DNA from: an uncultured Acidobacteriota bacterium
Lineage (GTDB): Bacteria; Acidobacteriota; Blastocatellia; Pyrinomonadales; Pyrinomonadaceae
Reading direction: 5' to 3'
Length of the DNA stretch: 34,652 nt
Assembly: GCA_937863115.1 (NCBI GenBank)
Contig: CALMEH010000110.1
Location: 1 to 34,652, forward strand
This document shows, piece after piece, positions 1 to 7,000 of this stretch (the stretch's first letter is position 1; every line of letters starts with the position of its first letter). Position numbers and translations under genes: made by a program. The notes below the pieces were generated by a model. That model did not search any database, had not been told where the DNA came from, and worked only from the letters and a program-made list of their open reading frames with translations.

Positions 1-2
1 AT

Positions 3-497
3 TTCACGCTCACAAATCAAGACGGCAAACCCGTTTCGCCGAAAGATTTTTTTGGCAAAGCGTGGGCAATCACCTTCATTTACTCGGAATGTCCGCTACC
101 CGATTATTGCATCCGAATGTCCACAAATTTTTCCGACGCGGCAAATCAAATCAAAGCCTCAGAATTTAAAGACAAAATGGCTTTGTTAAGCGTTTCGTTC
201 GACCCGACACGCGACACGCCCGACAAACTGAAAAAATATCGTCAAGGCTATTTGGGCAAAGATGCGAACGCCGCTGAAAGCTCGTGGCAAGTCGCCGTCG
301 GCAAAGACGCAGAAGTCCGCAAAATCGCCGATTTCTTCGGCTTGCGCTACGAAGTTGACCAAGCCGACAAAGCACAATTCAACCATTCACTCCGCACCGC
401 TATCATCGCCCCCGATGGCAAAGTCGTCAAAATTTTATCTGGAAACGAATGGTCAGCAAACGATTTATTGCGCGAAATGCAAGCAACGTTAAAATAG
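3..497 (+). CDS. SCO1/SenC family copper chaperone (5' end cut by window)
   Basis: The frame is open from the first bases of the window, so this is the C-terminal ~164 residues of a longer gene. The visible protein has the thioredoxin-like SCO fold signature: 'FIYSECPLPDYC' gives a CX5C metal-binding pair like the 'CPLPDFC' variant of the family, followed by 'SFDPTRDTP' and the conserved His in 'FNHSL'. SCO proteins are membrane-anchored and deliver copper to cytochrome oxidase CuA or act as periplasmic thiol reductases. The first in-frame ATG (117) lies inside the metal motif region and is not the true start. The signal or anchor segment must lie upstream of the window. No cytochrome oxidase gene is visible here, so the target is unknown. 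Confidence 0.88.
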   Translation, partial: FTLTNQDGKPVSPKDFFGKAWAITFIYSECPLPDYCIRMSTNFSDAANQIKASEFKDKMALLSVSFDPTRDTPDKLKKYRQGYLGKDANAAESSWQVAVGKDAEVRKIADFFGLRYEVDQADKAQFNHSLRTAIIAPDGKVVKILSGNEWSANDLLREMQATLK

Positions 498-535
498 AAT
501 TTTCAAGTTATTATTTTCTAAGCTCCAAATAATTA

Positions 536-565
536 TTGACTTTCGCACAAAAAGCCAAGTATAAA
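536..565 (+). promoter_or_regulatory. sigma70-like promoter TTGACT-N18-TATAAA
   Basis: TTGACT (536-541) and TATAAA (560-565) are separated by 18 bases, just upstream of the exported protein gene that starts at 618. The predicted start of transcription near 572 would leave a leader of about 45 bases if ATG 618 is used. Prediction from sequence only. Confidence 0.5.
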
Positions 566-617
566 TAATTCAACACAAAATTATATGTTTCTTGGTAAAA
601 TATTACGTCCAACTGCT

Positions 618-1223
618 ATGAAAAATTTAACATTGATTGTCTTGTTTATCCTTTCAGTCGTTTGCGTCGCTCAGGCACAGTTTGCGGAATCGGAAACCAT
701 CATTTCCGATGAGTTTCATTTTATTGCTTTTTTCCCGAACAAACCTATGCAAACTGAGGGCGATATCAATACAAGCTTTGGCAAAGGTCATTCACGGCGT
801 TGGACTTTGGAATTGCCGGATATTTCTTACGAAGTTTCGGTGAATGACTTTCCAGACCTTGCCGTCGAGATGGATTACAAACCATTAACTTTGTTTTATG
901 GTGCTGTTTGTAAAGACCTAATCAATCAATATGGCGGTGAGTTTAGCGGTCATACTGATATAATTTTTGGCGAATACGGGGTAGCGGTAAGCCGACTCAC
1001 TAAAAATCACTTTCTTAGCGTTCGGATGTATTTGGTGCGCCAACGTTTCTATCAGGTTAGAGTAATAATGCAGAACCCACTCGAAAAAGACGAACAAACG
1101 AAAGAAAATGTTAAGAACTTTATGGAAAAATTTATATTCGTATATAAAAAAGAAAATGAAAAAAAATATAGTTACGGACTACCAGAATCGGTATCACAAA
1201 ATTTAGAACATCGTAAAAACTAA
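618..1223 (+). CDS. Exported protein of unknown function
   Basis: The product is about 201 residues with an N-terminal signal peptide: 'MKNLTLIVLFILSVVCVAQA' is a short basic start, a hydrophobic core and an AQA cleavage site. The mature part is soluble-looking, with 'ISDEFHFIAFFPNKP' near the start and a Lys-rich C-terminus. I do not recognise the family. An in-frame ATG at 585 would add 11 residues before the signal peptide. I prefer 618 because the signal peptide then begins properly and the promoter at 536-565 leaves a normal leader; neither start has a clear Shine-Dalgarno site. A second small exported gene follows after 52 bases, so the two may be co-transcribed. Confidence 0.7.
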   Translation: MKNLTLIVLFILSVVCVAQAQFAESETIISDEFHFIAFFPNKPMQTEGDINTSFGKGHSRRWTLELPDISYEVSVNDFPDLAVEMDYKPLTLFYGAVCKDLINQYGGEFSGHTDIIFGEYGVAVSRLTKNHFLSVRMYLVRQRFYQVRVIMQNPLEKDEQTKENVKNFMEKFIFVYKKENEKKYSYGLPESVSQNLEHRKN

Positions 1224-1275
1224 AAAAGTATATTTAGAGTTTAACGCATTCTTTTGACATCTAATAATTCCCTGT

Positions 1276-1725
1276 ATGAGTATCAAATTATTCCGCAACT
1301 TAAAAACTAAACTTTTTGTATCAATGGCTTTGTCACTTTTCTTGTTTTTTGCCTTCTCGATTAACTCGTCTGCTCAAACGCAATCAAAACCAAAAGTTTT
1401 AACTTTGACTATTAAATTACAAGATGAATTCAACCCTGATTTTAAGTTGTGTATGCCGATTGAGGAGGATGTGCCGATTGAGTTTTCGTGGACGAATGGC
1501 GAAATTAAAAGCAGTATTTCAGCTCTATTACGCAAACCTGAAGGCGAAATTTATCGTGTTAAATTCACACTCAAGGAAGGCACAGCGGAAAGCATTATTT
1601 ACAACGGAATGGTTGAGCCAAAACTCAAACTAGAAAAAGTTTTTGAACAAACAATTATTGAGTCAAGCATTTTCGAGCAATACTATACAAAGAGTTTATT
1701 ATTGTCGAAAAAGCCTTGCAAATAA
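1276..1725 (+). CDS. Small exported protein of unknown function
   Basis: The protein has 149 residues with a clear signal peptide: basic 'MSIKLFRNLKTK', then a hydrophobic stretch and 'INSSAQTQ' as the likely cleavage region. The rest is a compact domain with two Cys residues (in 'KLCMP' and the C-terminal 'KKPCK') and many beta-prone segments. I do not recognise it. It follows the previous exported gene on the same strand by 52 bases. Its stop lies about 83 bases before the ATG of the small protein/HNH pair. No Shine-Dalgarno site is evident. Real coding is likely because of the signal peptide and the uninterrupted frame, but function is unknown. Confidence 0.65.
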   Translation: MSIKLFRNLKTKLFVSMALSLFLFFAFSINSSAQTQSKPKVLTLTIKLQDEFNPDFKLCMPIEEDVPIEFSWTNGEIKSSISALLRKPEGEIYRVKFTLKEGTAESIIYNGMVEPKLKLEKVFEQTIIESSIFEQYYTKSLLLSKKPCK

Positions 1726-1808
1726 CAACGCAAACCGTCCTTGAATATTTATTCATAAATCCAAAATGGCTGGATAAATTAACCGGAAAAGAGTATTCTG
1801 TTTTCGTT

Positions 1809-2051
1809 ATGAACACCATAAAAGCATACGAGGAAGTTGTTGATTTTATTGCTGCCGGAACGACTCCGCAGAATGTTATTGCGTTTCGTCCGTCGGAAGC
1901 GGCGCAAAATCGTGTTGAGGATTTACTGGAGCGTGAAAAGGGAGGCGATTTGTCGCCCGCTGAAAAAAGCGAACTTGAGCATTATTTACAACTTGAACAC
2001 TTAATGCGTCTTGCCAAAGCCCGCGCCCACGATTTTCTGCCGAATGAGTAA
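1809..2051 (+). CDS. Small protein paired with HNH nuclease
   Basis: From ATG 1809 the product is 80 residues, highly charged and helical, with 'PSEAAQNRVEDLLEREKGGDLSPAEKSELEHYLQLEHLMRLAKARA' as its core (18 residues of this are the most regular helix). A TTG at 1716 would extend it by 31 residues and overlap the end of the previous gene, so ATG 1809 is preferred. From memory, similar small proteins sit just upstream of HNH nuclease genes in Acidobacteriota and cyanobacteria. The stop TAA (2049-2051) overlaps the HNH start (ATG 2044) in the sequence ATGAGTAA, so the two are very probably translationally coupled. An antitoxin-like or partner role is inference only. Confidence 0.7.
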   Translation: MNTIKAYEEVVDFIAAGTTPQNVIAFRPSEAAQNRVEDLLEREKGGDLSPAEKSELEHYLQLEHLMRLAKARAHDFLPNE

Positions 2052-2487
2052 ACATATCAATTCCGAAGTGCGGCAAAGCGTGGCAAGTCGCGCCAATTTT
2101 GTTTGCGAATATTGTTTGATAGCCGAAGCCGACGCTTACTTCAGATTTCAAATCGAACACATTGTCAGCCGCAAACACGGCGGCTCATCTGAATTGGAAA
2201 ATTTAGCTTTGGCGTGTGTTTTCTGCAACCGTTACAAAGGTAGCGATATTGCGACATTTAAACTTGAAACCGACGAGTTAATCCGCTTCTACAATCCGCG
2301 AACTATGCGTTGGCACGAACATTTTCGCCTTAACGGAGTTATTATCGAATCATTGACCGAAATCGGCGAAGCGACAGTTCGCATTTTGCAGATGAATCAC
2401 GAAGATCAAATTTTAGAGCGTGAAGTTTTGAGTCGTCGGGGACGTTACCCGAGCGAAGCGGCTTTGTTTCTGACAAGAGAGCATTAA
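2044..2487 (+). CDS. HNH endonuclease
   Basis: This 147-residue protein has the complete HNH beta-beta-alpha/zinc layout. The pairs Cys21-x2-Cys24 ('CEYC') and Cys58-x2-Cys61 ('CVFC') frame 'EHIVSRKHGGSSELENLALAC', with His39 and Asn53 as the catalytic-type residues and 'CNRYKGSD' following. The C-terminal half ('RFYNPRTMRWHEHFRLNG') is typical of the stand-alone bacterial HNH family whose biological role is mostly unassigned. A TTG 33 bases upstream is possible, but ATG 2044 overlaps the preceding stop by 8 bases, which argues for coupling. It is convergent with the amidohydrolase, with 40 bases between stops and no obvious hairpin. It could be a free-standing nuclease, part of a defence or toxin-like pair, or a selfish-element remnant. 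Confidence 0.85.
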   Translation: MSKHINSEVRQSVASRANFVCEYCLIAEADAYFRFQIEHIVSRKHGGSSELENLALACVFCNRYKGSDIATFKLETDELIRFYNPRTMRWHEHFRLNGVIIESLTEIGEATVRILQMNHEDQILEREVLSRRGRYPSEAALFLTREH

Positions 2488-2527
2488 CAAATACACACTC
2501 AATTTTGCCCATGTTTCGCTCAACGAT

Positions 2528-3874
2528 TCAAAGCATTTTTATTGCAATTTCACTTATCTTCATTTTCAATTCTTTTTCATCAACAAGTTTCGCTTCGCCG
2601 TTGCGGTAGATTTCTTTGCCCGCAACGATTGTTAAGAAAACATCACGCGCGTTCGAGGCGAAAAGAAGTGCGGAAAAAATGTCGTGAACGGGCATTTGCG
2701 CGGCGTTTTCAAGCGAAACGGCAATGAAATCGGCTTGTTTGCCTGTTTCCAGACTTCCGATTTCGTTTTCAAAACCCAAACTTTTTGCGCCGCCGAACGT
2801 GGCGGTTTTGATGATTTCTTCGGCTTGCAAAAATCTTTTCGTGTCGGGCAGATTTCGTGCAAAAAGCGTCGCAAATCTGGCTTCTTCCAAGATGTCGCAG
2901 GTGTTGTTGCTTGCCATCGAATCACTTCCAAATGCGGTTTTTATTTTTGCATCAAGAAATTTTTCGAGCGGTGCGATGCCGTGTCCGAATTTGGCGTTTG
3001 ATTTCGGGCAATGCGCGATGCACGTATCGCTTTCTGCTATCAATTCAATATCTTTTTCAGAAACTTTGACGCAGTGTGCGAGAAGCGGTTTTGTTTGCAG
3101 AACGCCGATTTTTTCGAGATATTCGATTGATGAAACGCGCGGCGTGTTCCATTCAAAACCGCCTTTTTTATAAAGTTCGGCGAATAATCCGACACCTTTT
3201 TTCATAAAATCTTCTTCCTCGGAAGATTCGGCGGCGTGGATTGTAAATTTGATGTTTTCAGAAAGCGCATATTCGGCGATGTTTTCAAACAGCGAACGGC
3301 TGACCGTGTAAGGCGAATGCGGCGAAAGTCCGATTTTGACGAGTTCAGTTTCGGTTGATTTTAATTCTAAAAATTTTTCTTTCAATCGCGCAAAATCTTC
3401 CGGCGCGTTTTCGTTGACAGGCGAAAATTCGGTTTCTTGAAACAAAATTCCGCGCAAACCGTTTATTTTCAACGCTTCAAATCCTGCTTTGCCAAAACGT
3501 CCGATGTCGCCGAAACAGGTTACGCCCGCTCGTGCGCCTTCGAGTGCGCCGAAAACTGCGGCGTTTTTTACGTCTTCATCTGTCAAAACTTCGCTGCGCG
3601 TTTTGGTTAATTTCATCAACCACGCGAAAAAATCTGCGTCAAATTCATCAAGAAATCCGCGCATTGCCGTAATTTCCAAATGCGAATGTGCATTGACAAA
3701 ACCCGGCAAAATCGCCGAACAGCCTAAATTTTCGTGTAACGCTTCGGGAAATTTTTCGATAATTTCAGAACACTTTCCAACCGCGATAATTTTATCTTTT
3801 TCAAACGCAATCGCGCCGTTTTCTATCGGCTCGGCGGAAATCGGTAAAACGTAATTTGCGGATAAAATTTTCAT
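2528..3874 (-). CDS. Amidohydrolase, ATZ/TRZ / MTA-SAH deaminase family
   Basis: The 448-residue length fits the metal-dependent amidohydrolase family. The motifs are in order: 'GFVNAHSHLE' with the metal pair His63/His65, 'SPHSPYT' (His186), 'HAAES' (metal His213), 'LAHCV' (His267), 'HCPKSNAKFGHG' (His288) and 'GSDSM' (Asp318, metal and catalysis). Family members deaminate S-adenosylhomocysteine, methylthioadenosine, 6-aminofutalosine, guanine or triazines. The exact substrate cannot be told from sequence. Its presence on the same strand as guanine deaminase and xanthine dehydrogenase genes hints at nucleobase metabolism, but they are not adjacent. The start ATG at 3874 lies 8 bases from a large palindrome that ends in the transglycosylase gene upstream. 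Confidence 0.85.
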   Translation of the reverse strand: MKILSANYVLPISAEPIENGAIAFEKDKIIAVGKCSEIIEKFPEALHENLGCSAILPGFVNAHSHLEITAMRGFLDEFDADFFAWLMKLTKTRSEVLTDEDVKNAAVFGALEGARAGVTCFGDIGRFGKAGFEALKINGLRGILFQETEFSPVNENAPEDFARLKEKFLELKSTETELVKIGLSPHSPYTVSRSLFENIAEYALSENIKFTIHAAESSEEEDFMKKGVGLFAELYKKGGFEWNTPRVSSIEYLEKIGVLQTKPLLAHCVKVSEKDIELIAESDTCIAHCPKSNAKFGHGIAPLEKFLDAKIKTAFGSDSMASNNTCDILEEARFATLFARNLPDTKRFLQAEEIIKTATFGGAKSLGFENEIGSLETGKQADFIAVSLENAAQMPVHDIFSALLFASNARDVFLTIVAGKEIYRNGEAKLVDEKELKMKISEIAIKML

Positions 3875-3881
3875 TGCTCTA

Positions 3882-3984
3882 TGCAGAAACGCGCACCAAG
3901 TAAGCGTGTTGTTTTTTTATAACTCGGCTTTTGTGCGCGCCTTTGTGTTTTTTAACAAACGCTTACTTGGAGCGCGTTTCTGCA
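3882..3984. repeat. Long inverted repeat spanning the transglycosylase stop
   Basis: Arm 3882-3913 and arm 3954-3984 are inverted copies, differing by one substitution and one inserted base over ~31 bases, with a 40-base spacer. On the minus strand the first arm contains the last codons and TAA stop of the transglycosylase gene, and the second arm ends just before the amidohydrolase start. A transcript would fold into a hairpin of about 30 bp. Confidence 0.9.
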
Positions 3985-4541
3985 GTTCTGAATCGTTCCA
4001 AAATCTCGGAAACGTAGGCTTTTGTAGAAGAAATATTGATATTTTTGATAAATTCTTCTTCGGTCATTTTTTTTGCTTCTTCGGACGATTTGCTCCATTC
4101 GGTAACGCGGCTCGCCCCGGCGTTATAGGCGGCAAGCGTCATCGGAATTTCGGCGGGAAACCCGCGATAATTTTCGCGCATTTTTTCAAGATACCAACAG
4201 CCGACTTGAATGTTGGTTTCGGGATCGCGCAGAAATTCGTTGACGTTTTCTTCCGTCTGTTTTTCAAACTCCTGAAGCTGAGTTTTTTTTGCCCATTCAC
4301 GCGCTACCGTTGGCGTAACTTGCATCAAACCGACCTCTTTATCCGCGCCGATTTTCCACGCTTGAAAATACGTTTCCTGATAAATTACACTCCAAACTAA
4401 TTTTTCTTCCAAATGATAAACCTTTGCATACCGCGCAATCATTTCATCGTAGCGGTGAATCCAATAATCTCTGAAAAAATAAAGCCCGACCGCCGAAGAA
4501 ACGGTCAGCAAAATCAAAATTAGAACAATATAACGGCGCAT
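3963..4541 (-). CDS. Lytic transglycosylase, SLT family
   Basis: The 192-residue product starts with a single hydrophobic segment (residues ~4-22) that acts as membrane anchor or signal. A Slt70-type catalytic domain follows: catalytic Glu56 in 'VIYQETYF', 'GLMQVTP' (71-77), and 'AAYNAG' (137-142), the goose-lysozyme-like triad of motifs. It cleaves the MurNAc-GlcNAc bond of peptidoglycan in the periplasm. It begins 8 bases after the stop of the 67-residue gene, so the two are likely co-transcribed. Its last codons and stop lie inside the arm of a long palindrome (3882-3984), so transcripts ending here would carry a strong 3' hairpin. Confidence 0.9.
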   Translation of the reverse strand: MRRYIVLILILLTVSSAVGLYFFRDYWIHRYDEMIARYAKVYHLEEKLVWSVIYQETYFQAWKIGADKEVGLMQVTPTVAREWAKKTQLQEFEKQTEENVNEFLRDPETNIQVGCWYLEKMRENYRGFPAEIPMTLAAYNAGASRVTEWSKSSEEAKKMTEEEFIKNINISSTKAYVSEILERFRTAETRSK

Positions 4542-4549
4542 TTTGCAAA

Positions 4550-4753
4550 TTAAATTTTTACTTTTCGGGATTTGAGCTGTTTGAGTTCGCTTTGAGTTTC
4601 TTTTTCGGAGTTTAAATCATCAAGCGTTAATTTCGCCGAAAAATTTCCGGTTCGCACTTTTTCGGCAAATAAATCAACATCATAATCGGCTTCGCGGGAC
4701 ATTTCCTGCCGGATTTGCAATAAAACTTCTAAAAATTTCGGACGGCGATACAT
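4550..4753 (-). CDS. Small conserved-looking protein, possible PIN partner
   Basis: This 67-residue, charged, probably cytoplasmic protein starts 'MYRRPKFLEVLLQIRQEM', followed by 'READYDVDLFAEKVRTG'. It has no signal peptide. I recall small proteins of this style next to PIN-domain genes in Blastocatellia and cyanobacteria, but cannot confirm a family name. The PIN gene lies directly upstream (start 5315, stop 4857) with a 103-base heptamer-repeat spacer, and the transglycosylase begins 8 bases downstream. An antitoxin-like role is inference; the order toxin first, partner second would be the reverse of the usual VapBC layout. ATG 4753 is the only sensible start. Confidence 0.65.
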   Translation of the reverse strand: MYRRPKFLEVLLQIRQEMSREADYDVDLFAEKVRTGNFSAKLTLDDLNSEKETQSELKQLKSRKVKI

Positions 4754-4757
4754 AAAT

Positions 4758-4853
4758 TAGTGAAAAGTGAATAGTTAATAGTTAATAGTTATTTTCAACA
4801 CACTTTTCACTTTATATCATACACTATTCACTTTTCACTTTTCACTATTCACT
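4758..4853. repeat. Heptamer-type inverted repeat between PIN and small gene
   Basis: The spacer consists of 7-bp units. TTAATAG runs for about 2.6 copies near 4775-4792, and CACTTTT/CACTATT units run over 4823-4853. The segment at 4759-4775 is the exact reverse complement of 4823-4839 (17 bp), giving a hairpin with a ~47-base loop. There is no coding potential. Confidence 0.85.
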
Positions 4854-4856
4854 ATC

Positions 4857-5315
4857 TTAGCTATGCACTAAAAATTCGGGCGTAACAATCATCGGGACAA
4901 AAAAACCGGCGGCGGTGTTGAAAAGACGAATTCGTGCTTGGCGGCGGACGTTTGCGAGATGCCCGAAATTCCACGTTACGAGATAGTCAATTTTATGAAA
5001 CGACGCAATCGCAACGTGAAACGCATCGGCGAGAAATTTTCGATGAAATATGCCGCGTGAAATATAACCTTCTGCCAAAATTGCCACTTCTTCAGCAAAT
5101 TCCAATTCGGCAAGCGGTTCAAGAATTTTCAGATAACCGCTGCGGTGCGGTTCGATCAGCCGTTCGATTTCGCGCCGCACTAGAATCGAGCTAAATGCTT
5201 GATATTCACTAAGTTCGTGTTCCCACCAACGAATCGTCAAATCGCGTCGAAAAGGTTCGCCGTTATCCAAATATGCACCGACAACCGAGGTTTCGAGATA
5301 TAAACTTTGTTTCAT
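4857..5315 (-). CDS. PIN-domain protein (VapC-like ribonuclease fold)
   Basis: The 152-residue protein reads as a PIN domain: 'LYLETSVVGAYLD' at the N-terminus, where Glu8 stands in the place of the usual first Asp, Glu49 in the middle, then 'LADAFHVAIAS' (Asp97), and 'DYLVTWNFGHLAN' (Asp110 and the Trp-Asn pair common in this sub-group). PIN proteins are Mg-dependent RNases, often toxins of type II toxin-antitoxin systems. No classical VapB gene lies upstream; the nearest candidate partner is the 67-residue gene downstream. The start ATG 5315 sits right at the edge of another repeat spacer (5319-5398). The toxin role is inference; the fold call is fairly firm. Confidence 0.82.
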   Translation of the reverse strand: MKQSLYLETSVVGAYLDNGEPFRRDLTIRWWEHELSEYQAFSSILVRREIERLIEPHRSGYLKILEPLAELEFAEEVAILAEGYISRGIFHRKFLADAFHVAIASFHKIDYLVTWNFGHLANVRRQARIRLFNTAAGFFVPMIVTPEFLVHS

Positions 5316-5318
5316 CTT

Positions 5319-5398
5319 AAGTCCAAAGTCTCAAGTCTCAAGTCCAAAGTCAAATTCGGTTTCTGACTTGAAACTTTAGACTTTGGACTTTGGACTTA
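5319..5398. repeat. Heptamer inverted repeat at aspartyl-protease stop
   Basis: The left arm is made of AGTCCAA and AGTCTCA units (5320-5351), and the right arm of TTTGGAC/ACTTTAG units (5372-5398). AAGTCCAAAGTC on the left is the reverse complement of GACTTTGGACTT on the right. The stop codon of the protease-like gene (complement of 5396-5398) is built into the right arm. The whole spacer between the two genes is repeat. Confidence 0.9.
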
Positions 5399-6967
5399 TT
5401 TTTTAATCGGCACGAAAAGCACTTTCGAGTTTTGAAAATCAAAAGTTAAACGATAATTTTTCAAGAAATTTCCGCCTAAAATTCCCATCTGTTCAAAGCC
5501 GGAAGATTCGTTAATCAAATCCAGATCGAGCGCGATGGCGACAATCGAGCGGCGGCTTTCTTTGCCGAAGGTTAAGCGCGGCAAGATAAAAACCGGCATT
5601 TCTCCCGTTTCGCCGGCTGAACCGACAACTTTGATTTTTTCGCGAACTTGAAAACGGCTCATCGCGTCCATTCCGGCAACTACATCGGAAATTACCGAAA
5701 GACTCGCGCCTGTGTCAACAATAAAATTCAGACGTGGTTCGATGCCTTCAATCTCAACTTCGCCGCTCAAAAAACCACCCGATGTCAGACGTAAAGGCAA
5801 TACCAAACCTTCGGAATCACTGATTTCTTCGCGCGGCGAATCTTTTCTGAGCAACGAAAAACTCGTGTCACCGTAATCAATCGTCGTCAGAAATTTTGAA
5901 ATCAGCGACAAGCCGATATAGCCGTCAATGCCTTCATTTACCGAATGAAACGGACGAATATAAACCGGCACATTTTTAATCGCAACATCGCCGATTTCGA
6001 CGCGATTTAAGAAACCATAAACGATTTCAAATTTTCCGTTGCCGCCAAACCCCTTAGCTTTTCCGCCGCGGGCAACAGGCGAAATTTCGAGTTTTTCCGC
6101 CGTCTGTTTGGAAATTACCGAAATTCCTGACCCTGTATCAAGAACAAAATTCAAAGGTTCATCGAATTTATTAACGCGCAGCTGAATTATAGGGCGATCT
6201 CTGACGAGTTTAAAATTGACTTTTGTTTGACGTTTGCCGCCAATTTCATAGAGCGTTGATTTTCCCCCGAGATATTCTAAAAAATCAATCAAACCTTTGA
6301 TGCGCTCGCGCCGTTCGGTATCGGTGCGCGGTGAAATCCGCAAAAAGTCGCGGTAGGCTTGGGCAGATTCTTTGTATTTTTCGGCGCGGGCGGAAATTTG
6401 CGCCAACGAAAAAACAAAATCAGGCTCGTTGCTGTCAATATAAACAGCAGTTCGCATCGCATCGAGGCTGTCGAAAATGCGGTTTTCGTAAAAATCCAAC
6501 ATTCCCAAACCTGCCCATGCCAACGCTTGCCTTCGGTTAAGGTTCAAAGAATTATTCAGCGCAATTTCGGCTTCTTTGAAATTTCCGGCATTGAGAATCG
6601 TCATTCCCAAAACCGCAAAAGCGTAGGAGTTTTGCGGTTCGGCGGTGCAAACATCAAAGGACAATTTATATGATTCAAAAAGTTTCCTTTCCTTCATCAA
6701 TACATACGCCAAACCGAGTTTTACTTTTGAATTTTGCGGATGACGTTCAAATAATCCGCGTAGAATCTTTTCGGCTTCCTTCAAATTTCCGTTTCGTGTC
6801 AGCTTTTCGGCTTGCTTTAGAAGTTTTTTAACTTCTTCGGTTTGAATTTGAGCTTCATCCGTAGTTGCCAAAGCAACAGACGAAAAAGCAAATAACAGAC
6901 AAACAATTAAAAGCGGTAATAGAAGGCGGTTAATGCGAAAAGGGAAAGAAATTTCTTTGTATCTCAT
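5396..6967 (-). CDS. TPR protein with two retropepsin-like aspartyl protease domains
   Basis: From ATG 6967 the protein has 523 residues. A signal peptide or anchor (residues ~10-34) is followed by TPR-like helical repeats (about 40-230). Two similar domains then follow, each with a retropepsin-type catalytic triad: 'FVLDTGSGISVIS' (DTG at 277-279) paired with 'GYIGLSLI', and 'FIVDTGASLSVIS' (DTG at 418-420) paired with 'GILGGNFL'. Retroviral-type proteases work as dimers with one Asp each, so this chain carries both halves. It is probably a periplasmic protease, or an adaptor for one. The start was chosen because an AGGAG site (6974-6978) lies 6 bases before ATG 6967; a TTG two codons earlier overlaps it. 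It follows the glycosylase gene by 33 bases. Confidence 0.83.
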   Translation of the reverse strand: MRYKEISFPFRINRLLLPLLIVCLLFAFSSVALATTDEAQIQTEEVKKLLKQAEKLTRNGNLKEAEKILRGLFERHPQNSKVKLGLAYVLMKERKLFESYKLSFDVCTAEPQNSYAFAVLGMTILNAGNFKEAEIALNNSLNLNRRQALAWAGLGMLDFYENRIFDSLDAMRTAVYIDSNEPDFVFSLAQISARAEKYKESAQAYRDFLRISPRTDTERRERIKGLIDFLEYLGGKSTLYEIGGKRQTKVNFKLVRDRPIIQLRVNKFDEPLNFVLDTGSGISVISKQTAEKLEISPVARGGKAKGFGGNGKFEIVYGFLNRVEIGDVAIKNVPVYIRPFHSVNEGIDGYIGLSLISKFLTTIDYGDTSFSLLRKDSPREEISDSEGLVLPLRLTSGGFLSGEVEIEGIEPRLNFIVDTGASLSVISDVVAGMDAMSRFQVREKIKVVGSAGETGEMPVFILPRLTFGKESRRSIVAIALDLDLINESSGFEQMGILGGNFLKNYRLTFDFQNSKVLFVPIKK

Positions 6968-6973
6968 AAACAA

Positions 6974-6978
6974 CTCCT
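6974..6978 (-). promoter_or_regulatory. Shine-Dalgarno AGGAG fixing the protease start
   Basis: On the minus strand AGGAG ends 6 bases before ATG at 6967-6965. It is one of the few textbook ribosome-binding sites in the window and decides the start of the TPR/aspartyl protease gene over the TTG at 6973. Confidence 0.7.
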
Positions 6979-7000
6979 GTAATGTCCTGTCAAGTCGTTC

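Noticed and set aside
3906-4400. Plus-strand frame of 164 codons opposite the transglycosylase gene
   Set aside because: Phe-rich composition typical of antisense reading, while the minus strand encodes clear SLT motifs.
4758-4853. CRISPR array
   Set aside because: The tandem units are 7 bp and contiguous, with no unique spacers of 25-40 bp; the same holds for the arrays at 29358-29466 and 19329-19434.
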